Below are positions 38,579 through 49,800 of a stretch of DNA of 64,000 bases, piece by piece. Location of the stretch: NCBI GenBank assembly GCA_037447655.1, contig JBBHKE010000953.1:217001-281000 (forward strand), in the 5' to 3' direction. Source of the stretch: Zygnema cylindricum. Its lineage: Eukaryota > Streptophyta > Zygnematophyceae > Zygnematales > Zygnemataceae. The translations under genes were made by a program, and so were the position numbers. The first letter of the stretch is position 1. Each line of letters opens with the position of its first letter. A model generated the notes under the pieces. That model was not told where the DNA came from and did no database searches. It saw only the letters and a list, made by a program, of their open reading frames with translations.

Positions 38579-39086
38579 CACCGCGAATCGTAATTAGAGT
38601 AAGGAAATAATTAGAGTAAAAAAACGAAATATAATAATTAGAGTTATTAACTCTATTTTGGGTAATCAACCCTTTTAAAAAAAAAATTACTCTAATTTAT
38701 CAATAACTCTAATTTGGGCATAAATTTGGGCGTCGAATAAATCTACTATAAACTATGTACACGAACAAAATTTGACAAAACGCACAATTTCACGTCATTA
38801 TGACGTTTGCAATACGCGGTTTGTTAAAACGCAGTTACATGATAACGACCTGTATTAAATCATTAAATTACTCTTTTACTTATAAATTACAGTTTTGCAC
38901 GGTCAGACACCGACCGTACCCCACACTATTTAAAACGACACTGTATTAAAGTTATTAACACTCATTCAAAAAGTACCTTAAATAATGTAAAGAATAGTTT
39001 AGTATAATGTACTCTATTTATTGTGATAGAGTCAAAAATTGGGGTGACGGAATTAGCATACATAACTCTAATTACGATTCGCAGTG
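38579..39086. mobile_element. TA-flanked TIR element (CACCGCGAATCG family), about 508 bp
   Basis: The left end TA-CACCGCGAATCGTAATTAG and right end CTAATTACGATTCGCAGTG-TA are inverted. The interior is AT-rich with many TTAGAGT motifs. No coding capacity, so non-autonomous. Confidence 0.8.
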
Positions 39087-39143
39087 TACTTCATCATGTC
39101 ACGGTTGTAGATGCTACATAATTTGTGATTGTTAAAAACAGTA

Positions 39144-39680
39144 CACAGTGAATCGCTATTAGTATTTATAAATAATTAGTGTAAATGAACAATTAGTGTT
39201 ATTAGCTGTATTTGGGTTCAAAAGCCTAACACCAAGAAAACATCAACACTAATTTATACATCTATCACTAATTTAGATATACATTCCCATATTGTAGTCG
39301 CTATTGGCATCATTCCATAGTCTACTTTTGAACATGTGAGAACAGGTTAGTGTAAATTTCCCTCGTCATTTATTCCTAAGAATCAAATATGAGGGCGCTT
39401 TTCCATGGCAGCACCAGTCATCTTCACGTCTCCGCGTCATTGTCAAACAATTTCTCTATACGTTTGTACGTAAAAATAAGCACTTTTAGTATGGACTAAC
39501 ATATTTCTTACACTACACAATTTAAAGATTGCCCAAATTAGAGTCATCGACGCTAATTAAACTGTCCGAAAATTATATAAACGTGACGAAAAATAGAATT
39601 ATCAATTCTATTTCATATTCGTGATTCAAAATTTGGGGGCGCCGAGATAGAGTTATTAACGCTAATAGCGATTCACGGTT
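39144..39680. mobile_element. TA-flanked TIR element (CACCGTGAATCG family), about 537 bp
   Basis: The left end TA-CACAGTGAATCGCTATTAG and right end CTAATAGCGATTCACGGTT-TA are inverted. The sub-terminal TTGGGGGCGCCGAGATAG resembles the conserved TTTTGGGGTGCCGATATAG of the short copies. Confidence 0.8.
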
Positions 39681-41612
39681 TACTGTAAACGTCAAATTTG
39701 TTTGTTTGTGAAGTTGCAGACGCCTACCTTTTTGTGTCATTGTGATGTCATGCGGATTTTTTATCAATAAACTCGATATGTGTGGTACATGCACGAGTCG
39801 CAAATATATTACATGATGAAAAATGATAAGTTTAAACGCAAGATATTTTCTTGACGAAGGTTCAAACAACCAATTTACCCAAACACGTTTAATGTTTATA
39901 AGGATATGAGTTTTATTTCTTGTTATACACAAATCTTATTAGTTTGATGTGATTATTATTTTTCTCGACGATGATAATCGATACCGAATTGATACCGAAT
40001 TTGTGATTTCTAATATCCAAAGTTGAGGGTGGTCCTTATCTTCTTTAATATGGTAGTTTGGTCTTATATCTATAGTATTTAATATCGTTATAAACCCTTT
40101 TTTTTGATGTTGTATAATCAAATGAAAATGCCCGTGATTGAAGTTTTTTGTATCCCATTTTGACATTCCGATAGAATTAAGGTTTGAAAGGCTAAAATTT
40201 GGAAATTTAAAGTAGTTTAATCATGAAAAACTTTTAAAGAAGCGTAAAATTTAGTCTTATATATTGTAATAGGATTTCCTACATCTCAAAAAATCCAATT
40301 ACTACAACCAATTTCAGCCACACATTCCACACATTGGAAAATACACATCCATATTGGAAAGCAATTACATAAGGATAAACTTTATATTAGAAGAAGCTTC
40401 TGCCCACATAACATTAGCTTAGTCTCTTGCCCTCGTGGCTCGACCCTTATTTTAAAGTGTTTTCCACTAATCTCCACTTTTAAATAATTCTATCTCTTCA
40501 CTACTAAAATACTAGTTAGTTAGTAAGAGAGCTCGGTGCAAAATGCCATTGCTCCAATTTGGTATTATCCGCTCAATACCAAGATCAATCAGGATTTACC
40601 TCAAATTTTTCCAAAGGAAAAGATGCATACTTTTCTTTTAGACTTCACCATTTATCCATCATCGCCTTAGACTAGCCAGACCAAAGTCAACGCTCCGTTT
40701 CAACAGGCTTTTACCCGGGCCAATCATTGATCATTTAGGACTCGGACTAACTAATGCAAAAACGTGCAAAATCTCTTACTAACTACGTAGCATTTTACTA
40801 ACCAATCAAACACTATGTTTCACTACGTAACAAATACGTGCAAAAGTGCGCGCCAAACGAAACGCAACTTTGCACGATCGTGCGTCACAAATTTCGCACT
40901 CGAAACTACCTACGAAACTCCATTAAGTGAAAGTGACATTTTGTACTAACATTTGTACGAAACTAACCATCGTGAGTACTAAACGACTAAATGTTTCATT
41001 AGTACTTTATGAAACGTATACGCAAAATTTGGGTACTAATTTGACCCTTAACCCGTTCAATGATACCCACTCGTTAGTTTGACCCCGCGTTGTCACCTAA
41101 ATACACCCATCGCTATTTCTTTTTAATTAAAACTCCAAATCGCGCGATTCTTTCGCGGACGTCTACCAAATTTATAACTTTATATTCCTAACCTTTAAAT
41201 ACCCATTTACGACCAAGTTCGATCCACAATTACTTTTACACATCGTCGACCGGAATTTTCTGCGCCTGCTTTCTTCAAATTTCCGATAAAATTTCCGATT
41301 TTGTTACGACAAAACATGAATGTAGAAATTGTACATTGCTGGTACAACGACAAAACAAAAACGTACAAAATGTACATTCGCGTAATTTTATTTTCTGGCT
41401 GGTTGTACGTATAAGACTTTAGAGTTTAAACATTTTGCTTTTAGAATCTTTGACGATGCTCGCCGTCATAACAGGAATCTACGTGCATATAATCGAAAAA
41501 AAACATGTACGCGATAGATTCCTTGCTGATATGACTTGATGGAGAAGTGAACGAAATATTAGTGCCAGTAAACCTATCCGTAACATTACTGTTGGCGCCT
41601 GATAGAGAGTTA

Positions 41613-42329
41613 GGGTAACATTCCATTAGGCGGTTCCAGTAAATGTACGGACAAGTCTACTGACAGCGTTTACTGGAAGTCCGCTCTATTTTGTCGGGCC
41701 AGTAACGAACCTTCCCCAATTATGATTGGCGCCACATAGGTTAGAGTCCAAATTTTGAAAATCTTAAAAGAATATACAAACGGAAAGTCACAACGAAATA
41801 TCTGTACGACCGGAGGTAGTTAATGATTCGTACGTCAAGTTTGCGGATAGATTTTGATTTTCAAAATGTAAATCAAAATTTCAAAACGGAATGGCAAAAG
41901 GACGCGCCAAACTTTGAATGTCGGTGAATGTCAGTCAAAGCCTGCGAGGATATTTTTGACTGACTTGCATCCAGCGTGGCAGGCGACACATGGCCTGTAC
42001 AACGTGTACGCATGTGATCGCTTGTTCAAAGTAGGATATTTTTTGCTTTATCACGTGTACTAATGGAAACCATCGAGTGGGCCCCAACTCTCCTCGCGAG
42101 GAGAATTGGGGGCCACTGGATGATGTGCGCGATTGCTTCACGGATCTCAAAAAGTGAAACATCCAACGGTCAGTAATGACGCCTACATCATTGGAGCTTC
42201 TCGACAGCTTTCCAGTAAAGATGTTTCGTTGACAAAAAAAATAAAAATAGTACGACAATGTACGGTACTGTACGAAAATGTACGACGTCCAGTAACGAAC
42301 CCCACTTTTCGTCTAATGGAATGTTACCC
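41613..42329. mobile_element. PIF/Harbinger-type TIR element, 717 bp, TTA target duplication
   Basis: The ends GGGTAACATTCCATTAGGCG and CGTCTAATGGAATGTTACCC are inverted with one mismatch over 20 bp. TTA flanks both sides (41610-41612 and 42330-42332), as expected for the PIF/Harbinger 3-bp duplication. There is no transposase frame. The sub-terminal motif CCAGTAA recurs at both ends. Confidence 0.8.
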
Positions 42330-42731
42330 TTAGGGTATGGTTACATCAAGAGGTCTGTGTAATAGTACGGACAACAAAATTGTTGTATTACAAAGGCCTC
42401 GGTTACATCGCGTATCGTTTGTAAATAAGTTTTTACATACGTGTTATGATTTGAGTGATTCCACGTAAGTTTACGATCAAATCTTTAAAATTTTCAAAGA
42501 TTTGGAAACCGACCATTTTCGTATGGAATACCGTACTTGCGTATTACGTACGTGTATTTCGCAAGTATACCGCGTCAATGTATGTCATAGATCTCCTGCA
42601 CTCTGCTGACTTTCAGGAAAAAACCGAATTTCTTTTCAGCAAAGATTTTACGGTCACCTAGTCCGAAAGCACGTGACTTTGGGGACGTGTGAATTTTTTT
42701 ATTTTTCATCGACGCACGTGTCTAGCCTCTA

Positions 42732-43352
42732 CACCGCGAATCGTAATTAGAGTAAATTACTCTAATTCGGTCGCTCGAAATTTCGACTCTATGACATCAA
42801 ATAGAGTAAATGATTCTAATTTTTTCATTATTCTAATTTAGGTAAGTTTAATTAGCGTAACAGAATTGTAATATAGGTTCGTTTTAAATAGTGTGGAGTA
42901 TGGACGACGTTCGACCGTGCAAAATTGTACTTTTTTAAGTAAAAAGGTACAAATAATGATTTAATACAATCGCGCTCGCACGTGAAATCGCACTAAACGA
43001 AAAATCAATCACATCGAAAAAAAGTCGTTCGCATAACTCTCGTCCGTCGACAGCATCGTCGTCAGTGTGAACATCAGCTGACATTCAGCGCGACAAATAA
43101 TACTAGCGTCATAATGACGTCAAAACTATACGGGCTGACAGATTTTGTACGACTACGTACGTAATTTAGTGTTCATAATTTCAGCGCCGATATTTATTGC
43201 CGACATAACCCAATATAGAGTACTTAAATAAATTAGAGTAAACTTCGACTGTGAAAAAGTTATATCACATAAATTAGAGTTCATTACTCTAATTGTTTTT
43301 TTTTTTTTTTTTTACTCTAATTTTTTCATTACTCTAATTACGATTCGCGGTG
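42732..43352. mobile_element. TA-flanked TIR element (CACCGCGAATCG family), about 621 bp
   Basis: The ends CACCGCGAATCGTAATTAG and CTAATTACGATTCGCGGTG form a perfect inverted repeat with TA on both sides. The interior contains a block also found at 45315-45696. No open frame of note. Confidence 0.88.
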
Positions 43353-43884
43353 TAGTTGTAGTGAATTGACTGGTTCTGTATTGGTGAACCCACACCAATA
43401 CAGAGGCGGATGGAGCGGTTACTTCGCAGATGATGACGCAAAATGTACTTGTGTTTTTGCCCATTTTTCGTACGGCGTAATATTTTCTCGTTGGAAGTCC
43501 CATTTTCTGTGATAACGACGGAAAAAAACCCTTACTTGAACACATGGGAACACGCCCTAACGGAGTTACGACAAAAACGAGATGAAAAAAATTTCATAGA
43601 ATGGACGGTCAGGATTTCTTCTTGCAGCTAAGCGACAATGGCAGCTGACGTCATCTTCCTTTTTGTGGGACGATGGTTCCGCGGAAAAACAAAAACGGAG
43701 AATTCAGAAAAACGAGAGTACGGCTGCGGATTCTGCGGAAAAAACTAACTGTTAACTGAGGGCAAAAAAAGTTCACATGTGGTAGAATTGCGGCCAAATT
43801 TTACATATCCGTACTGTACTTTTACCCATCTTGCCGCAAAAGGGCGCAAGTGGGCCAAGTTTCCGGTCATAACCAGGTTGACTA

Positions 43885-43980
43885 CTTAAAAAACCCAAAA
43901 AAACCCTAAAAAACCCAAAAAAGCTCTAACAAGCCCTAAAAAACCCTTAAAAACCCTAACAAACCCGGAAAAACCCTTCT
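43885..43980. repeat. Degenerate interstitial telomere-like repeat
   Basis: Repeated AAAAACCC, CCCTAAAAAA and CCCTAACAAA units resemble the plant telomere unit CCCTAAA with extra or replaced bases, over about 95 bp. Confidence 0.65.
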
Positions 43981-44270
43981 AATGATAAAAAAGGAATGAA
44001 AAATCATCTGATTAAGCGTACAGTACAGTACCTTACCTGTACCATTCAAGATCTAAAAAAACAAAAATACTGTTGGCTGCGGGCTGAGCGGTCGTTTCAA
44101 GCCTTTTTGGAACGTAGCGGCGGATAGGTTCTACAGTCACATGCGTCAAAAAACGACAGCTGGAGGTCATCATCGGAAGTCGTATATGCAGATTTCCAAT
44201 TGGTAAAAAAACAAAAAATTGAGAATGATGGCCGAAGCGATAATCCGTACAATACAAACAAGTCCATTAC

Positions 44271-44466
44271 CACCGTGAATCGCTATTAGGGTTAATATTT
44301 TTTCGCCACTTAATACATTTTTTCTCCGTACACACCTGTCGGATTGTGGATCTGACGGTGGCGATTGAAAGGAAGGATTCTCAACATCCGATTGGCGGTC
44401 TCAAATTGAAAATCGGACAGGTGTGTACGGAGAAAAGATGTTTAACGCTAATTACGATTCACGGTG
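44271..44466. mobile_element. Short foldback TIR element (CACCGTGAATCG family), 196 bp
   Basis: The ends CACCGTGAATCGCTATTAG and GCTAATTACGATTCACGGTG are inverted. A second inner inverted repeat, TTTTCTCCGTACACACCTGTC against GACAGGTGTGTACGGAGAAAA (44329-44349 and 44417-44437), makes most of the element a hairpin. The left flank is AC rather than TA. Confidence 0.8.
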
Positions 44467-44817
44467 TACACGGTAGTGACATGTTGTTTACGTGGGAATA
44501 CGGTCTGTCAAGAATATCTGATATGGAGTATCAATCCACGATTCGAGATTCAGATCGGATCTCGATGCGCTCGCTGGAGTCACATGCCGTCACACGCTGT
44601 TGACCTTTTAACATAATACCGTACGTACTTTTTATCATATCGTAGAATTTTAGGACCGGGCCATTGGGCCAACTTGTGTACCAGAAAACAGTCGTATTTT
44701 AAAAGCTACGACCCGCAATAACAGATCTGCAAGAGATAAATGGTTGACATAGCCGCGGGAAATCGGGCGGACCTTTTAAAATTTTGAATAGGTGTAATTT
44801 ACAGGATACACGGCCGG

Positions 44818-45180
44818 ACTTCCATTAGGCGTTCCAGTAATTATACGGGTACGTTTACTGGATGGCGTGCCTTCTAGTAAATCGCGCCAGTAAACCAATT
44901 TTTACTTGCGTGGCTCGTTCTGGTTGGTAACACGTAGGTTTATATTCGATGCTTAAAATCTTGAAGTAATCTTCGAAAGCAAACTCTGAACGCAATATCT
45001 GTACCAGCGGAGGTAATTAATGACTCGTACAGAGGGCATTATAATGTACAATTCAAAATTTCAAAACGCAACGACAAAAAGGCGGCGGCAAACTTTGATG
45101 GTGGGAGCGTGACGGGATAATTTCGGCGGATTCGCATCCACCCTGGCGGAAGGCACATGGCCCATGCGACGTGTACGCAC
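44818..45180. mobile_element. Diverged partial copy of the Harbinger-type element
   Basis: CTTCCATTAGGCGTTCCAGTAA and following blocks (CAATATCTGTACCAGCGGAGG, AATTTCAAAACGCAACG) align with 41620-41935. The terminal GGGTAACA and the right end are missing. Confidence 0.65.
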
Positions 45181-45314
45181 GTAAGCGCGCATCATCTTAA
45201 TTTATTAGTATTTTCAACGCGGCAAATTCTAACACGTTCAGTGTATGCAAAGTGTCCTCACTGTGGACAGTCGCCACACACTGTAGGGTTGGCGACGTGG
45301 CGCCTCGGATAAAT

Positions 45315-45696
45315 AGAATCGCGCTCGCACGTGAAATCCCACTAAACGAAAAAATAATCACATCGAAAAAAAGTCGTTCGCATAACTCTCGTCCGTCCAC
45401 AACATCGTCGTCAGTGTGAACATTAACTGACATTGAGCGCGACAAATAATACTAACGTCATAATGATGTCAAAACTATACGGACTGACAGATTTTGTGCG
45501 TCTACGTAATTTAGTGTTCATAATTTCAACGCGGATAACTATTGCCGACATATTCCAATATAGAGTACTTAAATAAATTAGAGTAAACTTCCTATGTGAA
45601 AAAGTTCTATCACATAAATTAGAGTACATTAATCTAATTGTTTTTTTTGTTTTTTTTACTCTAATTTTTTCATTACTCTAATTACGATTCGCGGTG
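45315..45696. mobile_element. Left-truncated copy of the 621-bp TIR element
   Basis: It aligns closely with 42970-43352 (for example AAAAAAGTCGTTCGCATAAC and the terminal TTACGATTCGCGGTG). The left portion is missing. Its right TA (45697-45698) is also the left flank of the foldback element that follows. Confidence 0.8.
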
Positions 45697-45698
45697 TA

Positions 45699-46667
45699 TC
45701 GTTGAGTCTAAATTTGACGGTCAATCGGTTGGACAACTTTGACTTTCAAAATATTGTTTAAACCGCTTAAACTTTTGCCGCGCTTGCGAACGCCGACCGT
45801 CATAAAAAAATTAGCAATTCACAGGGCCCGCAACCACATGTAAATAAAAGTGTTGCAGATAGTCACTTTTTGTCGTTATGTGAGCTCCACGGTGAAAGCA
45901 CGTTGGACATTAACTTAGCCGCAAAATTGAAATTTAGTCGTCTAAGCGTTTCATTCAACTTAGACGCGAACTGAAACGAAACCTCTTTTAACTGAATCAC
46001 TCCAAGTCTTGTACGAAAATATTAAAACACACGAAACGAAATTTCGCTGTCAATGTAAGAATGTGATTCGTAGATAGTGTGGCTCGATTTCGTCGCACGT
46101 GACGACGCACATTTTTTTCATTAAACGAAACCTCTTTAAACTGAAGTACTGTAAGTCTTGTACGGAAATATAAAAACGCACGAAATTTTGCTATCACTGT
46201 AAGAATGTTGATTTGTAGATAGCGTGGTTCGATTTCGTCGAGCGTGATGACGCGCATTTTTTTCATTTAATTTCAATTGATATTTTTATACCGGTTTGAT
46301 TTATACTTTTATTATAGTGTACAAAGTTTATTTCGTTTCGTGCGTTTTAATATTTTCTTTAAGTTAAGTAAATATCCAACGTGCTTTCACTGTGGAGCTC
46401 ACGTAACGACTAAAAGTGAATGTCTGCAACACTTTTAATTACATGTGGTTGGAGCTCACGTAACGATAAAAAGTGACTGTCTACAACACTTTTAATTACA
46501 TGTGGTTGTCGCAGTTTTGTTACCGTAAACGTTCGCCAGCCGTGTGAATTGCTAATTTTATTATGACGGTCGACGTTCGCAAGCGCGGCAAAAGTTTAAG
46601 CGGTTGAAACAATATTTTGAAAGTCAAAGCTGTCCAACCGATTGACCGTCAAATTTAGATTCAACGG
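45699..46667. mobile_element. Large foldback element with long terminal inverted repeats
   Basis: The left arm (about 45699-45935) is repeated inverted in the right arm (about 46378-46667), beginning TCGTTGAGTCTAAATTTGAC and ending in its complement. TA lies on both sides (45697-45698, 46668-46669). The right arm contains a tandem duplication of about 60 bp (GAGCTCACGTAACGA...CATGTGGTTG). The middle contains a tandem repeat of about 145 bp (about 45975-46125 and 46126-46268). No transposase frame, so it is non-autonomous. Confidence 0.82.
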
Positions 46668-46890
46668 TACTGTACTTTCCTTGTACCAATGTGTACTTAA
46701 AACGTACAATCTTTGTCAAAATGACGTGACTGTGCGCAACCAAAACAGTCACTGCCATGATCAATTCCCTTACTTTATTACTATGTATTTTAGAGAGCCT
46801 CCATTTTCAATGCGGACGTGACAAGTGCGAACTGCATGGACGCATGTATATCCTTCGGTTTTACTATTCTGAACAGGTTCTACTACCGCC

Positions 46891-49800
46891 ATGGATATCG
46901 AAGAACGGAGCGTTGGTGAATCTGTCGGGCTCACCTCCGGACAGGTAAACGCTTGTGTAAATGATCTCCATGCTGTGTCTCGAAATCCTTGATGGTTTTA
47001 GGGTTAGTCACAGACTTGTCATGGCTTTGAAAAGGCTAAAACAATGTTTTTTGCAATGGGTTTCGTTATGACGGAAATATTTTCTGAACAAGAAAACTAA
47101 TCCTGTTTCAGAGCCGTCAATGTGACGTCTTAGTAACTGCAGTCAAGGGTACATCTGTAGCAGTCCATTTGTCTGGTCAACAAGAGGCTAGTAAACGCTG
47201 ATGCGCACTTTCTACGGGCTCAGGTGCCCATAAATCAGAGGCCATGGCTGGCTCCCCTGAAAGTCTTAGGACTTTTGTTGATTGGCTTCTCTATTGGGCT
47301 CTGCTTTGCTCTCGCACTCCACTACACGGCCGGTGCGGAAAAGTCTATGGTTGAAGCCCCGCTGAGGTTCTTAGTAGTTGGAGACTGGGGCCGTGAAGGA
47401 GCGTACAACCAATCGAACTTGGCAGACGCGGTAGGTAGGCGATGATTTTCACTGAACTGATTTGCAATGTTGCAGTTTCGACTGTGGATTATTTTTCGGA
47501 TGTTTGGAATGGATGCTTAAATTCACGAAACTGCCAACATAGTTGATTTTGTCGTCTATTTTTGTTGTGTGTAATTTTTTTTCATTCTATGCTGCTTACA
47601 AAAAGTTTTTTCGTGGCAATTCAATCGAGGTTTTTCATCTATGGTTTAATATTAGCATTTCACTCACAATATCATTCAGCTTGATGCTGTATTGAAGTGA
47701 TCACCTGTAGGTTCTTCACTTAATATTGTCAACTGAACTTGAAGAAAAGCACGTACAAAGTGTCACTTGTAAATTTTTATCTTCTGGCTTAAGCTCGGTT
47801 ATGAAATTCTGCTGTTACTCATGGCTTTTATTTTCCAATGCAAGTCTTAGTGAATATTTTGTTGCCACTATAACCGTGGCAGTACTTCAATTTCTATGCA
47901 TAAAATGTAGTTTACTATTAAGACAATTTTATTTACGTTTTTTTTTTAGCTTTTACAACTTTTGTTTTTGCACCATGGTTCTTCACTGTTTGTTGTCATG
48001 TCATTCACTTATATCTAGGACCTGGCCTGGTTGGGGATGTCCTCTGTACTGGTCTTCAGGCTGATAGCCCACAGTATTGACAATTGGCATTGCCGTGGAC
48101 AGATGGGTGTTGTTGCGGAAAAATTGAGTATCAATTTTGTGATTTCGACTGGAGATAATTTTTACGAGAGAGGCCTCGACAGCCTACAAGATCCTCTGTT
48201 TGACCGTTCTTTCATTAATATATATAAGGCACGCAGCTTACAGACAATATGGTATGCTGGTGAGCTTGCATCTTTTGCCAATTATCTATTATCATTTATG
48301 TACAATTTATGTTTTTATTTCTGTCATATCAGAACAATATTATGGAAACAGACTTTTCGTTGTGCCGAAAAGTATGACATGGAAAAAATAAAAATGTATT
48401 GGCCATATGTGGAAGTACGATACTTTTCTTTTTCTATTGCAAGAGGGAAGGCAGGAAAGCAGGAAAATGTCTGTAAGTATCTGCTTTAATGGAGGAGAAA
48501 GCTCGTGTGAAACTTTTTGGCATGACTTTCAGGAAATGTTTTCTACTTTTTATGCAATTTTATTCCCTTCATTGGAGATATACTTCTCGAGTATATTCCT
48601 AGCAGAATGTGTGCTCACTTTTACTGCCCAATGTTTTGCTCATGAAATTAGTGGCTAATTCAATTTAGAGATTTTATCTTCTAGATTAAGTTGCTTCCTT
48701 TCAAAGCGTAGAAATACTTGATGCCACCATGGAGACTCTGGACTTTGTAGCCCCTTTTCTTTGTCTATCCCCTGGTCGATTTATCTCTTTGATAAACTCC
48801 TTCGTCAAGGTTGCTTTTTCTCCTTGGTAAAGACTGAAGGTTGAATTATCTCCTTCGACGATTTTGCTTTATCTCGCTGGTAATGGATGACTTACCTTCT
48901 TGGTAATGCCTCATTTATCATCTTAGTAAAGGTTGACTTATCTCTTTGGTGAATGTTGATTTATCTCCTTCGTCAAGGTTGTTTTATCTCCTTGGTAAAG
49001 GCTGATTTATCTTCTTTCTTGGTAAAGGTTGATCCATCTCATTGGTCAAGCTTGGTTTATCTTCTTCTTCATGGTAGCATGAGCTTTCTTGTGAGTTAAC
49101 TATTAGTTGACATTTAACCAATAATGGATGGAGGCCTGCAGTGCTTGGCAATCACGACTACTACCAGATGGCGGCAGTTCAGACGGACCCGGCTCTGAAA
49201 CTGCGCGATCCTCGCTGGCACTGCGAGAGGAGCTATTCTGTTGTCCGCAGTGTCTGCCCCATCCCAGCCGGTGACTTTTTTGACTTTTTTTTTCTTCCCT
49301 TTTTCCTTCCTTGTTGGGCGGTTTGTTCCTACTGGGGACCACAAATGTCTTTGTCCAGTAGAAAGCAGTCAGACTCGTCGTTAAAAAAATGGGGACAAGT
49401 GTGTTTCACTGGATGGTTCATTTAGACCCATTTACATGTCAGATTCTTTTAAGATTTGCCAAAAACCACTAATGTGAGGATCCTACGTGCTCAATTGTCC
49501 TTTCTTTCCTTGTGGTAGTACTCACATTAGGTCTTGACGCCTTATCCTACCCAAGATCTTTTTATCATGCTACTGGCAGTTGGGTTTGAGGTTTTGGCCC
49601 GAATCTGGTTAAGGTACCCGCTCATCGCTATTAGAGTTAATGAAATATTGGAGTTAACGACACGTGGCACATTATGGGCCACTTAACTAAATAGTGGTAT
49701 TGACAACTATTTATGATTTTAGTGAAAGGACACTCACTCGAATTAAAGTGATTAACTCCGCGATGGCCAGTGTAGATTTGCTGAGTCTTCTTTCATGGGA

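Larger units (their letters stand above)
37903..41612. other. Gene-free, AT-rich region with TIR elements
   Basis: It contains TA-flanked elements at 38579-39086 and 39144-39680. The rest (39690-41612) is AT-rich with only short accidental frames; I see no gene or RNA. Confidence 0.65.
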
